This document shows positions 13,174 through 23,870 of a stretch of 64,000 bases of DNA, piece after piece (within the stretch, counting starts at the first letter, position 1; the number at the start of each line of letters is the position of its first letter). The DNA is from Sclerodactyla briareus (taxonomy: Eukaryota > Echinodermata > Holothuroidea > Dendrochirotida > Sclerodactylidae). The translations under genes and the position numbers were made by a program. The DNA lies in contig JAODTK010001555.1 of NCBI GenBank assembly GCA_026419785.1, forward strand, positions 310,001 through 374,000. Direction: 5' to 3'. The notes below the pieces were generated by a model. That model was not told the DNA's origin, did no database searches, and saw only the letters and a program-made list of their open reading frames with translations.

Positions 13174-13482
13174 CTGCATGCTTATATAGGCGTTTTCCAA
13201 CTCGTATACGTTCTCAAAGCGCTTTACAGATATTACCCCGTCACAGGACGTACGCTCTCCGACCATCCCGGAGAGTATAGGTTGCTGCCATTGTAGGCGC
13301 AGATTGTACTCAAATTCCTCACAGGTTCCCAATTATCGCCTGGGTGGGGTGAGGCACTGAGAAAAAGTACCTTGCCCAAGGGTACACCGGAAGAGTTGAT
13401 CGGTCATTGGGATTCGAAATCGCAACCTTTCGATCACCAGTCCTAAGCCTCTAAACAACCGAGCTAATCCGATCTCCGACAA
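13138..13482 (-). mobile_element. tRNA-derived SINE nested in the LINE, TTA tail
   Basis: The element lies on the minus strand. A tRNA-like head carries an A-box-like TAGCTCGGTTG (complement of 13456-13466) and a B-box-like ATTTCGAATCC (complement of 13410-13420). A body follows, including a CCTTGCCCAAGGG block near 13370. The 3' end reads GCCTATATAAGCATGCAGAT and then a TTA array (complement of 13140-13173). GACAA flanks both ends (13138-13142 and 13478-13482), a probable target duplication. Removing the insert rejoins the LINE reading SKAF to DKVPHKR. RNA polymerase III transcription is inferred from the boxes. Confidence 0.8.
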
Positions 13483-14465
13483 GGTTCCACACAAGCGACT
13501 GCTCCTAAGCTTCAACATTACGGCATTAGTGGGCAAATTCCTCACTTGGATATATTCATTTTTGAAACATCGACCCACCTTTTTTGTCATAAATGGTGTG
13601 AAGTCATCTTTGGAATTGTCTCATCAGGTGTCCAACAAGGTACAGTACTAGGTCCCTCTCTGTTCTCTCTATCTCAATGATCTCCTAGTTATAGCATCCA
13701 CTATCAGATGTTTTTGCTGATGATGCATAATCTACGTCCTCATCATGGCACAATGACAGTTACATGCTCCAGCACGATCTGGATAATTTTTCGCAATGGA
13801 GTAAGACTTGGCAGATCAATCTGAATGCCTCAAAATGCAAGTCAATGATTGTCACCAACAAGAGGCAAGTTGTACCATTCCAATATGTAATTGACGATAC
13901 TCGCCTTGAACTGGTGGAAGAACATCACTATCTTGGAGTAACCATCACTTCAAAGCTCTCATGGTCAATTCATAAAACAATATAGTTGGTAAAGCTTACA
14001 AGATCATCAATCTAATCCGTAAACATCTGTATGACAGTGATACTAAAACGAAAGACCTTGCTAAGTCTATGGTTGTCCCTGTTGCGAATATAGCTCCTCA
14101 GTGAGATCCATACAACGCTTGTAACATTAAGAAGTTGGAAATGGTTCAGCGCAGAGTGCCAGATTGTTTGCAAGGATCACCGTCGGTAAACCAGTGGTGC
14201 AGGGCTCCTGCAACATGTTGATTGGCATACTTTGCAGGAGAGAAGGCGCCATGCAGATCTCAAGCTGTTTCATGATTCCATTAACGACATATTGGCTTCA
14301 CCGGTGCCTGATTTGGTGGAGTTACAGACTAGCTATCGAGCACGATCATCATCGTGAAATGGACTTAACTATAGAACATGTTATGTTCATCCGACGTCTT
14401 CAATGGTCTTTGGCCCAGAACAATTCAATTGGAATGCATCTAGTCTCACTATGCATGAATTAAGT
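13478..14465 (+). pseudogene. Reverse transcriptase, C-terminal half (LINE ORF2 remnant)
   Basis: The reading resumes with DKVPHKRLLLKLQHYGISGQ at 13478. It goes on through a GVQQGTVLGP-like block (about 13625-13660, with a frame change) to FADD at 13713-13724, the palm motif C with both catalytic aspartates kept. The 73-codon frame 13764-13985 holds LDNFSQWSKTWQINLNASKC and the thumb motif HYLGVTITSKLSW. Further pieces read AYKIINLIRKHLYDSDTKTK and, near 14110-14160, IKKLEMVQRR. A C-terminal stretch at about 14212-14465 resembles the terminal WN.LP region of this group. Stops and frame changes are frequent, and no functional enzyme is possible. Confidence 0.8.
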
Positions 14466-14544
14466 CGTCTTGTGGTGTTTCTGGGATGGTAAACTTCTTT
14501 CATCTTCAACTCCGACTCTTCAATAAGTTGTGCCTGTTGTGTGC

Positions 14545-14790
14545 TGGGTCCTATGCAGTGATAACCACAGTTGGTGTTTGCAGAGTACCAGACAAGACAA
14601 GAGCAGACAAGACAAGACAAGACAAGTCCGGCAATCGGCCGTGAGCAGGCAAATTGGATGTGAATTTCCCTCCTCCGGGTCACGGAAAAGTGGTCGGATT
14701 CTGGAGTTCTTTCGGCGGTGGGTGCCTCGATATCATGAGCACTAATAGGAAGGAAGGCGTGTATCGCGGTGAGCCTCAATTGATGAGTCT
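14545..14790 (+). mobile_element. SINE-like repeat, family shared with 30.4 kb
   Basis: This segment matches the minus-strand element at 30345-30832. Shared blocks include (A/T)CTGGGT near the start, a CGG(G/A)TC.CGGAAAAGTGGTCGG-like run (near 14675-14697), CTGGAGTTC, and a GAGCACTA....GAAGGCG....TCGC.GGTG tail (14736-14772). A GACAA pentamer array interrupts the 5' part. The tRNA-like head seen in the other copy is missing, so this copy looks 5' truncated. Confidence 0.6.
14591..14626. repeat. GACAA pentanucleotide microsatellite
   Basis: About seven imperfect units of GACAA/AGACA lie inside the SINE-like repeat. The equivalent place in the 30-kb copy lacks the expansion. Confidence 0.9.
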
Positions 14791-17631
14791 GCTTGGCCTC
14801 CTTACAGTGGAGATCAAATCAGGTTTGAACAGAGAACAGAGCTCATGTTCTATGATGTCAAACACATGCATCAAGCTTTTATGAGGAACCTTTTCAAGTT
14901 ATCTTGAATTAAATTTCGTCAACATTTTTCACTATTCAGAGGTGTGATCTCCAACTCTAGTCAGCTAGTTAGGAAGCGTCAATAATTCAATATCTTTCAT
15001 ATTTTATTATCTACTATTCAACATCATTAGGTGAATATGTTTAGCACTCATATAGTCTCCACATTAAGATGGGTTAAATCAGTCTAATGAGATCCTGAGG
15101 CAAATTCCAACAAATACGAATGAAATTGAAATGAGGGTATGCCCAGACAACTGTTTTAACATTTCTTTTGAACGGAGTGGGCGAATATAGCCACACGGAA
15201 TATGAGTCGTGTCAGTTATCGACAGCTATTTGAGACACTGGGCATGCATCATAATTCCTCCAACCTATTTGTGAAAACGAGACGTATCAAAACCCGACAT
15301 CACAAATTTTGAGTTTCTAAGTTTTCTGGCGGGGTTTTTTATTTAATTTACTTTTGAGTATTTTAGGGATTTTAGGATGTTACAGGACACGGAAATTGAA
15401 ATCACAGGTAATAAGAAAATTATGATTAATCGTTAATCTCTACAATAACACATAATCTCGTAAGTTTATATTGAAGTTCCATATATATAGTTTCTACAGA
15501 GTTTTCGAGTACATGTCGTACACTTCTATTAGGCTGGGAAATCCCCCCCCCCCCTTCCATAAGGACGTCACACGGGGAGTTGGTAATGCCAGGGTGCTCT
15601 GTTTGGTTGATAAGTTTGGCTGAAATTTGGTCTGAGCATGAGCATTGAAATAAACTAGAAACATTGTGATTGAAGGCCATTTAATACGATACGATAGATG
15701 CTTTACGAATATATGACCACGAAAAAATATATTAGTATGGAACACTTCGCTAGGGAAATGTTTTTTTGTTTGTTTTTTTCACCGAAAGTCAAAGAAATAT
15801 TTTTTGGCAAAACTTAACCTGACCAACATGCAGCGCAGTTTCTGTACATCCCTGTTGCAGCCATGAATTGTGCATCCCAACAAGTCACGCATTGTTGTGA
15901 GGAATACGTCATAGACGTTGCACAATTCGCCTAGTGGGCCCCCTAACTCCGTCGATATAGACTACACTGTGGGAGTTCACAGAATTTACGGATTGGCAAT
16001 GTTAAGAGATTGGAACTGACTGAATTTGACAAATATTTGCGATGAGCCATTATCTAATTACAATACCCGCAGGCAACCGTCAAACATTTTTATTTGAATA
16101 TATCTTACAACTGCTGCCTATCACCTGCTTTCAGGACTATTGCATCCCATCGGAGGGTGTGAAAATGTCCAGACATATGAAACCAAGAAGTTGTGATGAA
16201 TTTGGCATATATTCAGGGAAGACTTGATACCAACGATTTTGTCTTTATGTTACGCATAATTGTATTTGTTTGGTTCAAGATATCAGTTTCTCATAGATCG
16301 CGTGCTCTCTCTTACCGTAGCGATTTAACTAAGTTTTTAAAATCGGTATTTTTTCTGTTTATGCCGGAGAGAACCGACGCATGCGCAGAAGCTACCTCCG
16401 AACTAGCAGATCAAACAGCTTTGTGGACATTTAACAGCACAAGGGTGATCACTTCAAGGAATTAGCCTACTGCTGACCGAGTACAGCCTATGAACGGCAT
16501 GTTGAATCGCCAGATTCAGTTAGAGTCACTGTTCGTCTGTGGGCACAACTGGTCATGAAAAAAATAGTGACTTACCAGTGTGTACCTCTCGGGATGAAGC
16601 TTCTATCGTGAACAGGTTACCTCACTCTTCTTTCCTTGAAAAGCGTACTTAATTTAATAAACAAGATGCACTCAACCATGCCCCGATGACGAATTTATAC
16701 ATTTTAATGTAAACAGTCATAAATCTACATACATAACGAGGCTGTACCTGTCTTATAGAACATATAAACTATAGAAAACGGCATTATTGTTTCACTCTTA
16801 CTGCTCTGATTCTGCAGCGCGATATTGATTTTTGTCTGAATTACAAGAATTGGCGCTGCATTCCAAGGTCCATGTTTATCTTTGCCATGTTGGAAGGGCA
16901 AAGAAGATTTTAAAAATTCGATACCTTGTTCGAGGGCAGACCTGTCGCTATGAGATTTGGACCTGGAGTCCGCAGCTGACGCGCTCTGCTCCAAAAACTA
17001 TTTTCTGATTGCATAGTGGTAGTGTATTGTAACTATCATGCTCTTTGTCAGGGCTAGGAAATAGGATTACGGATTAGGGCTAGTATAACCAACCAGAGAC
17101 ATTCTTACGGGACAGAGTCGAAATGAAGGATCATTGCAAAACTGCAGGAATATACACTGTAATCACAACTATCAAAGGGACACTTGGACACAAGGTCACA
17201 ATTGGCATAAGAACACGTGGTTTCAATCTCTTGCGAATGACAAACTTATAGAAGAAATGGAATGACATTATTGACCATTTCTCGTTTAGATTCAAGCTCT
17301 AGCCCATGCCTACCTCCCCCTCTTTCTTAGAATTACAATTCTCATTCACGGTATTTTTTCCATGTTTGCATATGAGGCGTGGAATAAGCTATTCCTTCCA
17401 GCATTCCTAATGTTTTCATCAGTATGAGTGCAGCACTAATAATGCTGAAAATGTGCATCAAGTTTCTGTCCAACACAACAATTGGCAATTTTCAGTTACG
17501 ACGCGGAATTTGTAGGCCTATTATATGGAATATTAAAACAAGCCGAGATATAGCATTTATAAAATGCCAATAAATTTCTTGGTCATACCTTGTTTGTAGT
17601 TAGGATCAATCCAGCTAATGAAGGCCGGATG
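14791..17631. other. No recognisable gene
   Basis: A 2.8-kb stretch with no recognised family. It holds a C homopolymer at about 15543-15554. Frames are all under 95 codons and show no motif. Confidence 0.5.
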
Positions 17632-18004
17632 CCATAGATGGGCGTATGCGTATCCGGCTCGATGAGAAAATCACTTATTTACGAAAGCGAATGTTTGTTT
17701 CAGAAAAGAAAACACTATAAGTGTGTACGAAAAGACCATAAAACGGCAGTAGCCCATGCATATTGTCGTTGCTTGGTTTTTGAGGAAGATATTCCACAGA
17801 ATTCTTTCGCGGTGATACGCATCCGCATACGCATTGGCAGATGTGCTTATTTCGCCTATTCAGCGTTGTTAGTCTTCATTTATGAATTTTGACTTCTGTG
17901 GAACAATATCTATCTTTGCAAACTAAATAGAACATATTCAAACACTATCCCCCGCTCAGTTCACGTAACATGGCGATTTTTCACATACGCATACGCATCT
18001 ATGG
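17632..18004. mobile_element. Short terminal-inverted-repeat element, 373 bp
   Basis: CCATAGATGGGCGTATGCG at 17632-17650 is mirrored by the reverse complement of CCATAGATGCGTATGCGTAT at the right end (17985-18004). A third copy of the ATACGCATCCGCATACGCAT motif lies inside at about 17816-17836. Inverted similarity is about 22 bp. No target duplication is evident and no transposase-like frame exists. It could also be a chance clustering of an ATGCGT-rich repeat. Confidence 0.4.
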
Positions 18005-18126
18005 AATTCCAGTCTAACAAACAATTCGATAGACTTAACCTGTTGTTGCCTGATATGCTATCGCCAATGAAGAATATACTATGATACTTTCGTCAGTTTA
18101 CTATTTCACCTATATATACTTTGATG

Positions 18127-18155
18127 GTTGCCATAGCAACGGTTGCTATGGTAAC
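18127..18155. promoter_or_regulatory. Two adjacent RFX X-box-like sites, near-palindromic
   Basis: GTTGCCATAGCAAC (18127-18140) and GTTGCTATGGTAAC (18142-18155) are separated by one G. Each fits the RFX/DAF-19 X-box pattern GTHNYYATRRNAAC at every position. Together they form a 29-bp near-palindrome. Occupancy by an RFX protein is an inference. The pattern match is direct. Confidence 0.6.
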
Positions 18156-18271
18156 ACTAGTGGTGGTTAGGAACTTTCCACTGAGGGGTACCCGATGGTG
18201 GGGTACCCATGGGTGTTGGGTGGTCCACAAAGTGAGGTGCACTCGCAAACGTGTCCGTTTGTGTGTTTGCG

Positions 18272-18309
18272 AGTGTGTGTTGTGTGTGTGTGTGTGTGTG
18301 TGTGTGTGG
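18272..18309. repeat. GT microsatellite
   Basis: GT dinucleotide array inside the X-box repeat. The 50.8-kb copy has an imperfect AC/CA stretch at the same place. Confidence 0.95.
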
Positions 18310-18415
18310 TGCGTGCGTTTGCGTGTCCGTCAGATTTGTGATGGCTTTCGCAAATATCTCCACTCTGAGGTGGCCGAAGTTGGTCAAATTTTGCCACTCC
18401 TAAATAGTCACAGAA

Positions 18416-20379
18416 CACAGTGGCGGATACGGGGGGGGGGGGGGGGCAACTGGGGGCAGTTGTGTGGATTTGCGCCCACCCATCAGGAAAATGCGCCCCT
18501 TGCCCCTTCTGAAGTTGGAATCATAAGTGTAGCGTAACTCTGTTGTAAACATAATTTCATTTCAAAGCCTGTGTCCGACATCCTAGGGCACTATGTAGTA
18601 GGCCTATGAAGAGCGCCCATGACATTTTGTGCTGGAAACCGCAGCATATACACTTTTTAACTTAGCCGAATGAAGTTACTTCTGGTCAGGCGTATAGGCA
18701 TGACAAACTTCTGGAGCACACACACCAGCTGTTTATTGATGAACCCGCGCCCATCGTACGCGTATTTACGACCTGTAACGATGTCACTACACTAACACAA
18801 CAACTGTCGTACCGTTATCTTATATCGCGGACAAGCCGATCAAGATTGAAAAGCAGCAAGCTAGACCTGAAAGCTAGAAGAAAAATCACCTGCTGGGTTC
18901 TCATGACATAAAATGTGGAAAATGAACTATCAGGAAATGTTATTATTTATTTTAGGCTCAGACATGCATCCAGAATCCTCTAAATTGTAATTTCAGCACA
19001 AGTTAACGTGCATGGCAAGTCTCTGGCTACGCGCCCGATGTGTCAACAGTGAAGTGTCATTCGCACCTACGATGAGTATGGTCTATAGTTAAGGAACTAT
19101 TCCCAACACGAAACCGCGATTCCTCGATGTCAATTAGATGTTCCAGGCCGAACTTATGCCATGTTTTCATTCTAACTGGTGTCTCCCATTGGCCGGTTTT
19201 TCAAATACATGTTTACCTCATAGGGGCTACTGACCACTTGATCGTGCAAACGTCAACATTCGTTAATCATAGTTGAAGTGTTTTTTATCCGAATTAGTCC
19301 CGGATTTGGCCGTGGGATGCATATATTCATTTTTAACTCAATCCAGCTCCCTTAGAATCTGGCGCAGGCGCTTATTACGGGGGGTGGCTAGGGGGTCCCC
19401 CCCCGGCCATGTTTTTTCATAGCCCCCCCCCTCCAAAAAAAGGTATAAATGATAAAATAATAGTATTGTATATAATAAATAAGACGATTATCCAATGCCT
19501 TTTTGCACGGGGCAAACTTTTCCGGTGATCCGGAGACTTGCCTCTCAATTTTTCGAAATCTTTATGTACGCTACGCGCCAACCGATGGTGGCGCTCTACT
19601 TAGATTGTTCACAGATCATTGGCCCAACAAATGAATCAGAAATACGGCGCCTGATCTGGCGGCCCACCGCCATCGACTGCCCCCCCCCCTTTCGGTTGTT
19701 TGGCTAGATCCCCCTTACAAATCACACGTTTACTCTCAAAATTAAACAAATTTCTATTTTCTTTCAAATGATGAAATTCAGGGGACATGAGGATGGTTAA
19801 TGGGCCATTTGGGAAAAGACGGTAATTTTTTGCCCATTTCTCACTGCTGTTCAAAAGATGTTTGGGAATTACAAACGATACCCCAATAGATTTCCCTACC
19901 AAGGCAGGAAGTAACACAATATGACTGTTTCCCTTGCTGCAGCAAAAATTGCCAAAAATTTTAATTTAGAGAGAAACGGCACACTATTTTTCGGCCAAAT
20001 TGTGTTTTTTGTTTGGGTTTTTTTTTCATAGTTTTCCGTAACAACATCTGGCGGTCTGGAATTGACTGAATGTTCCACAGTTGAAGTGGATTTGTCAAAA
20101 GTCCCAGAACACAGTTTTCAACTTTACTCTAGAGAATTTTTGTTATAATTTTGGAACTTGAGAGAGAAAAATCTCCCCTTTAATAGCAGGTGGGAATTCC
20201 AGTTACCACATCATTCAAATCAGAGCGACAAACCTGGAGCTGGAGACTCCTGGCAGGTGTAAATCGGTTATCACGCCTACGGCTGACTACCATGGCTAAT
20301 TAGTGGTACGATTGGTAGCATATATGTTACACAGTTACATACCCCGACATGTGTGACTGGATTGTGAGTTAGTGTTAGA
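18416..20379. other. No gene; G/C-run-rich segments
   Basis: A G homopolymer at about 18431-18447 sits in a GTGGCGGATAC context. A second G/C-rich segment at 19376-19435 (GGGGGGTGGCTAGGGGG, then C runs) is roughly mirrored by C-rich sequence ending TAGATCCCCCTTAC near 19705-19720. This gives a weak inverted-repeat impression of about 340 bp, too uncertain to call. Nothing else was recognised. Confidence 0.4.
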
Positions 20380-20475
20380 ACTGTTACTAGTAGGGGGAGG
20401 GTTAGGGTTAGTGAGGATCAAGGATTAGCGGTTTCCTGTGTTGGTAACGATAAGATTTGGCATTGTCATCTGGTG
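20380..20475. repeat. TTAGGG-like short repeat, related to 21055-21150
   Basis: The stretch contains GGGTTAGGGTTAG (20399-20411). It then runs GGATCAAGGATTAG...TTGGTAACG.TAAGA.TT.GG.ATT...CATCTGG. The interval 21055-21150 repeats this pattern (GGATCAGGGGTTAGG...TTGGTGAACGTTAAGAGTTAGG...CATCTGG). It may be a partial copy of one repeat, or a small interstitial telomere-like patch. Confidence 0.4.
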
Positions 20476-20689
20476 GTGGATTCTGCCCTGACCGTTCCAA
20501 CCTGAATAGAATAATTATCATTTACCCACTGTTGGCTAACTCAAAGCTATTGATCCACACTAAAAGGCCCGGAATAAGGTCCATTTTTGGACCAAACTGC
20601 CCCAATTTTCGAACAATATCATATTTTGAGTAGGAAATTGGAACCAAACAGTGAATTTCTATTGGAACAAGCTCATAATTACATGATTC

Positions 20690-21060
20690 ATCCTTATATA
20701 TGACGTTATCACAAGCCTTGCTTTCCCACATTTTTATCTCATCGGTCCAAAGGTTTACCATTTCATTTCACCTATATATACCGTGGAAGGTTGCTATAGC
20801 AACCGCGGGTGCTATGGTAACAATTACATCATTCATCCTTATGATATTACGTTATCAGCCTTGCTTGGCCACATTTTCATCTCATCGGTCCCAAGGGTTA
20901 CCATTTCACCTATCTATACCGTTTGAAGGTTGCTAATAGCACCGGTTGCTTGGTAACAATAGTGGTGGTGAAGGAACTATTCACTGAGGGGTACCCAGTG
21001 ATGGGTGCCCATGGGTTTATGTGGTCCAGCAATAAGGTTGCATCGGCAAAGTGTTATAAG
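20690..21060 (+). repeat. Dispersed X-box repeat, copy 2, internally duplicated
   Basis: The first block (20684-20822) and second block (20828-20960) have the same order: ATTCATCCTTAT, GTTATCA...GCCTTGCTT, ATCTCATCGGTCC, CATTTCACCTAT, then a palindromic X-box region. The second block continues into GGAACTATTCACTGAGGGGTACCCA as in copy 1. The unit of about 140 bp has therefore been tandemly duplicated at this locus only. Confidence 0.7.
20790..20821. promoter_or_regulatory. RFX X-box-like palindrome
   Basis: GTTGCTATAGCAAC (20790-20803) is a perfect 14-bp palindrome and fits GTHNYYATRRNAAC at every position. It is followed at 20808-20821 by GGTGCTATGGTAAC, which misses the pattern at one position (the third base of the motif). 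A further, indel-damaged pair lies at 20929-20957. Confidence 0.55.
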
Positions 21061-21150
21061 GATCAGGGGTTAGGTTTAAGAAGTTGGTGAACGTTAAGAG
21101 TTAGGATTTGGGATTATACATCTGGAATGGAATCGACCCTTGACCCCACC

Positions 21151-23440
21151 CCTAATTCCAACATTATCTAATATAACCCAGGTGACTTGGCTTTACATTA
21201 TTGTACAATAATGCTATTTAGCCGATCCTAGGCTTACAGCTTGCAGTGAGAATTTACCTTTTTAAGCAGCAGTCATACTACTACTAGGGCCTAGGCTTTA
21301 ACGAGCATAGGCTAGGCTACCTAAGTTAGTTTGAACTTAACATCGAGTGTTATACTATAGGCCTAGCTCCTTACCCGAATTTAATTTGTAAGGTCAAAAT
21401 AAATCGGACAAAAATGGCACCGGTAACCATCACTTCACACTCTCTTCCTGAGTCCATAGAGCAAGAATTACCGATATACTCCAACCTCGTTTTGAAGCTA
21501 AGAACCACCCCATCATGCATCTCTAAACTTCTCATACTCTGACTTCGAGTCTGACCAGTGATAATGTTTTCACCTGTAGCTGCTTGAAGCTAGCTAGCAG
21601 ATACCTTCAGACAACTCACTGTCACAGGATGAATCCTATCTAAAGTAAAAACTCATGAACAATACCGCCATATCTAAGTTCCTGTATTATACGAATTTGC
21701 CCACACGAATGTGGCCCTTTCAGGTAAGGGCCAGAATGGATCCAGCTAAGGATGCTAAACCCCCCATTTAAGCCAAAAAGTAAGACAATGGGTCTATTGT
21801 TTTTGCAAGGGGAACACCTGGCGGATATACATCAGGTGTATGGGGGTTGCTGCCTTATTCAGTTGTTATGCCTCAAGAGAAAATAAAATTGACGGCACAG
21901 TCGGAGGAAAATGAAAAGGGCGTCACGACAGAAATGGAGGAGAGGGGCAGAGGGAAAAGCAAGAAGAACTAGTGGAACTTGCCCCTGAAATCCAGTAAAG
22001 TTGGAAATAATTGGAATATCTCGAAATTAGTGGGCCCTGCTTCTATGAAGCCCTCATGAAGTAACGGTCAGATGCCTTCTCCCCTCGCCCCACCCTCCCA
22101 CCCCCCTTCCCTCCCGCTCTCCCTCTTGTGGGAAGAAATGTAGCCAGCCTAATGAATATTTGGAGACTGGACCTGCTCCAATATTTGCTGTACTGATTCA
22201 ACTATCCCGGAATGGAATCTTCTGCCTACGATCTGAGCGAGTCTGACACCCTCGAAGACGTCGATTTCACCTAACAAATCGCTGGAAAGACTTGGCCAGA
22301 CAACTCACCACAGAATCTAGACCGTCTCCCTCCACTGCACACTTATAATGCACCAACTGCTTGTTTTAGACAGCCATCCCATGCGATTTCAGCAGTATCA
22401 TTTTCCTGAGGTTCGTGAAATAGTGAAGACTGAATTTTCATGATGCCGACGAGATATTGCAACTCCGTGGATTGCCCTCTTGTTTCAATATTTATTCGCA
22501 AAATCGGAATAGCCAGGGGTTGAACAGAATGAAACTTTCTCGCTTATAATACAGCAATGCCGCTATGGTGCTGCCCGTCCTTCAAAACACTAGTCATAAA
22601 ATCTAAGGCCTCCGCAAGTATTTCCTCCGCCCAATTGGCGACCTAATTTTCAGCTGCATTCCTGAAATAATGTAAAGGCAAGTGGTCATGGGTAATGCTA
22701 CTCTAAATACTCTGGAAAACTGTGTACTGTCCTTAAGACGATAAAGATCAATATAGCGTTAAATATGCAAATTCGTCAACAACACACCAAAAAAAAAAAC
22801 GTTGGGCGGTCCCAATATTTTTGTGGATGCAGTGTTTCTAGACCTCATGTACTACGTATTGTTTCTAGACCTCCAGTGTACCTATGTAGTTTTCCGTAAA
22901 TAAGCACTGGGAATGTTAATTAAGGATCTAATATAACGAATATAAGCCTGGGGGGCCTTTTGTAACAATAGGCACTCTGATCACCGCCTGAATAAAAACT
23001 TCAGCATTGGAACACTGTCTCCTCCAAGAAACGGGCCTTTTAAGTGGATCATTTACGGCCAGCTGGTTCCGCCGTGACAAATTCACTGTCTACAGTCTAA
23101 TTTGCCAGAATCTGAAGGTCGAAGCCGTCATGCAAGCAGAAAGTTATCAGCGAGGTTCTCAAGGTCCTACAGTATTTGTTCTGCGGTGTATATATTTATA
23201 TATTTGTCCAAAATGACTAGGCATATCTCCAGTCGGACGTGAACTTAAATGTTAGGCACATACATGGAACTGTTATAATAAACATGTCTCCCTGAATTCA
23301 ATCACCTTTCTTCTGTCTAAGACTGGGAGATAGTAACATATCATTTCCGAATTGTCGGGATTTTCTTTTCGTATATTGCTATTTGCTAATGGTAGACAGC
23401 ATGTGCCGGAATGTTGTGTTGATTGGAATTTGTTGATAGG
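21151..23440. other. No recognisable gene
   Basis: No family recognised. A 27-bp imperfect duplication around GTTTCTAGACCTC occurs at 22832-22890. A C/T-rich stretch lies at 22078-22125 and an A run at about 22789-22798. Around 21220-21370 there are several TAGGCCTA/CCTAGGC-like palindromic hexamers. Confidence 0.45.
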
Positions 23441-23445
23441 GAGAA

Positions 23446-23784
23446 ATGTACGATAAATACTCGACATCGAACGAGGCAGCATGGTCCAAGTTTCAATTAC
23501 CGCTACCATCCCACACGTCCTCAGCGCAGCGGTTGCAACGTACTGGCACTCAGCCTATCGCCATCCCCTCGTCGCAGTACCTGCCGCAGCCTCCATCCGC
23601 AGCCAGCTTACCGGACAACTGCCGGACAAATTATGAAGAGGCTAATATATTAACTGGAACAAAAATGAATGCTTCAGTCCAAACTGAAGTTCATACGCGT
23701 TTTCGGTTCACAGAGTTACTTCCTTTTAATTGTGTCAAGTGTCCTGCGCAAAATCGAAAAGCCTCCTCATGCAATAATAAATGA
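23446..23784 (+). CDS. Unrecognised open frame, Ser/Pro/Gln-rich
   Basis: A 112-codon frame with a low-complexity Ser/Pro/Gln/Ala-rich middle (IAIPSSQYLPQPPSAASLP) in DNA that is more GC- and CpG-rich than its surroundings up to about 23620. I recognise no family. The 3' half, from about 23605 onward, lies in a dispersed repeat that recurs at 28575-28860, where the same frame is broken. At least that part is therefore repeat-derived. A host exon ending near 23620 is conceivable but has no supporting splice evidence. There is no neighbouring gene to give context. Confidence 0.15.
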   Translation: MYDKYSTSNEAAWSKFQLPLPSHTSSAQRLQRTGTQPIAIPSSQYLPQPPSAASLPDNCRTNYEEANILTGTKMNASVQTEVHTRFRFTELLPFNCVKCPAQNRKASSCNNK

Positions 23785-23870
23785 AGTCATACGGGCCACA
23801 ACCCTGCAAACATCTTTCTCTCTATTGAATTTACACATTTTTTTCACTTCGAAAGCATCGATATAACCTC
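23605..23870 (+). repeat. Dispersed repeat, copy 1 (pair with 28575)
   Basis: This copy aligns with 28575-28860 in the same orientation. Shared blocks are GGACAACTGC, GGCT(A/G)ATATAT..CTGG, AAAATGAATGC, then an (A/C)GAAGTTC block, CGCAA(A/G)ATCG, AGGCAATAATAAATGA with one substitution, and ACAACCCTGCAA. Both end in T-rich sequence followed by TTTTTTCAC(T/G). The class is unknown. No tRNA boxes or reverse transcriptase were recognised. Confidence 0.65.

Larger units (their letters stand above)
12440..14480 (+). mobile_element. Plus-strand jockey/CR1-group LINE, decayed, split by a SINE
   Basis: Remains of ORF2 run from about 12440 to 14470, interrupted at 13138-13482 by a nested SINE. The 5' part of the element (endonuclease, ORF1) is absent. 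Visible blocks in order are EMLNEYFCSVFTKENTD, ASGPDDVFPYTLK, CYSLFKKGNPSDPNNYRPV and LTSIP, GFRKRHSCETHL, VFTDFSKAF, then DKVPHKRLLLKLQHYGI after the SINE. These are followed by a GVQQGTVLGP block, FADD, the thumb (SKCKSMIV, HYLGVTITSKLSW) and the C-terminal tail. It is the most readable plus-strand coding remnant in the window. Frameshifts and stops show that it is dead. Confidence 0.85.
18090..18415 (+). repeat. Dispersed repeat with paired X-box palindrome, copy 1
   Basis: A TATTTCACCTATATATACT lead-in precedes the palindrome at 18127-18155. A GGAACTTTCCACTGAGGGGT segment follows, then a GT array, then GCGTTTGCGTGTCCGTCAGA, and a CGCAAATATCTCCACT end. The same order is found on the minus strand at 50790-51110 and, without the GT part, at 20690-21060. 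No coding potential is seen. The shared block order at three loci supports a genuine interspersed family. Its class is unknown. Confidence 0.75.

Noticed and set aside
19376-19720. Inverted G/C-rich ends suggesting a MITE
   Set aside because: Similarity is limited to homopolymer runs and a few bases around TAG. No target duplication.
20399-20411. Telomere
   Set aside because: Only about two TTAGGG units, in the middle of ordinary sequence. At most an interstitial trace.
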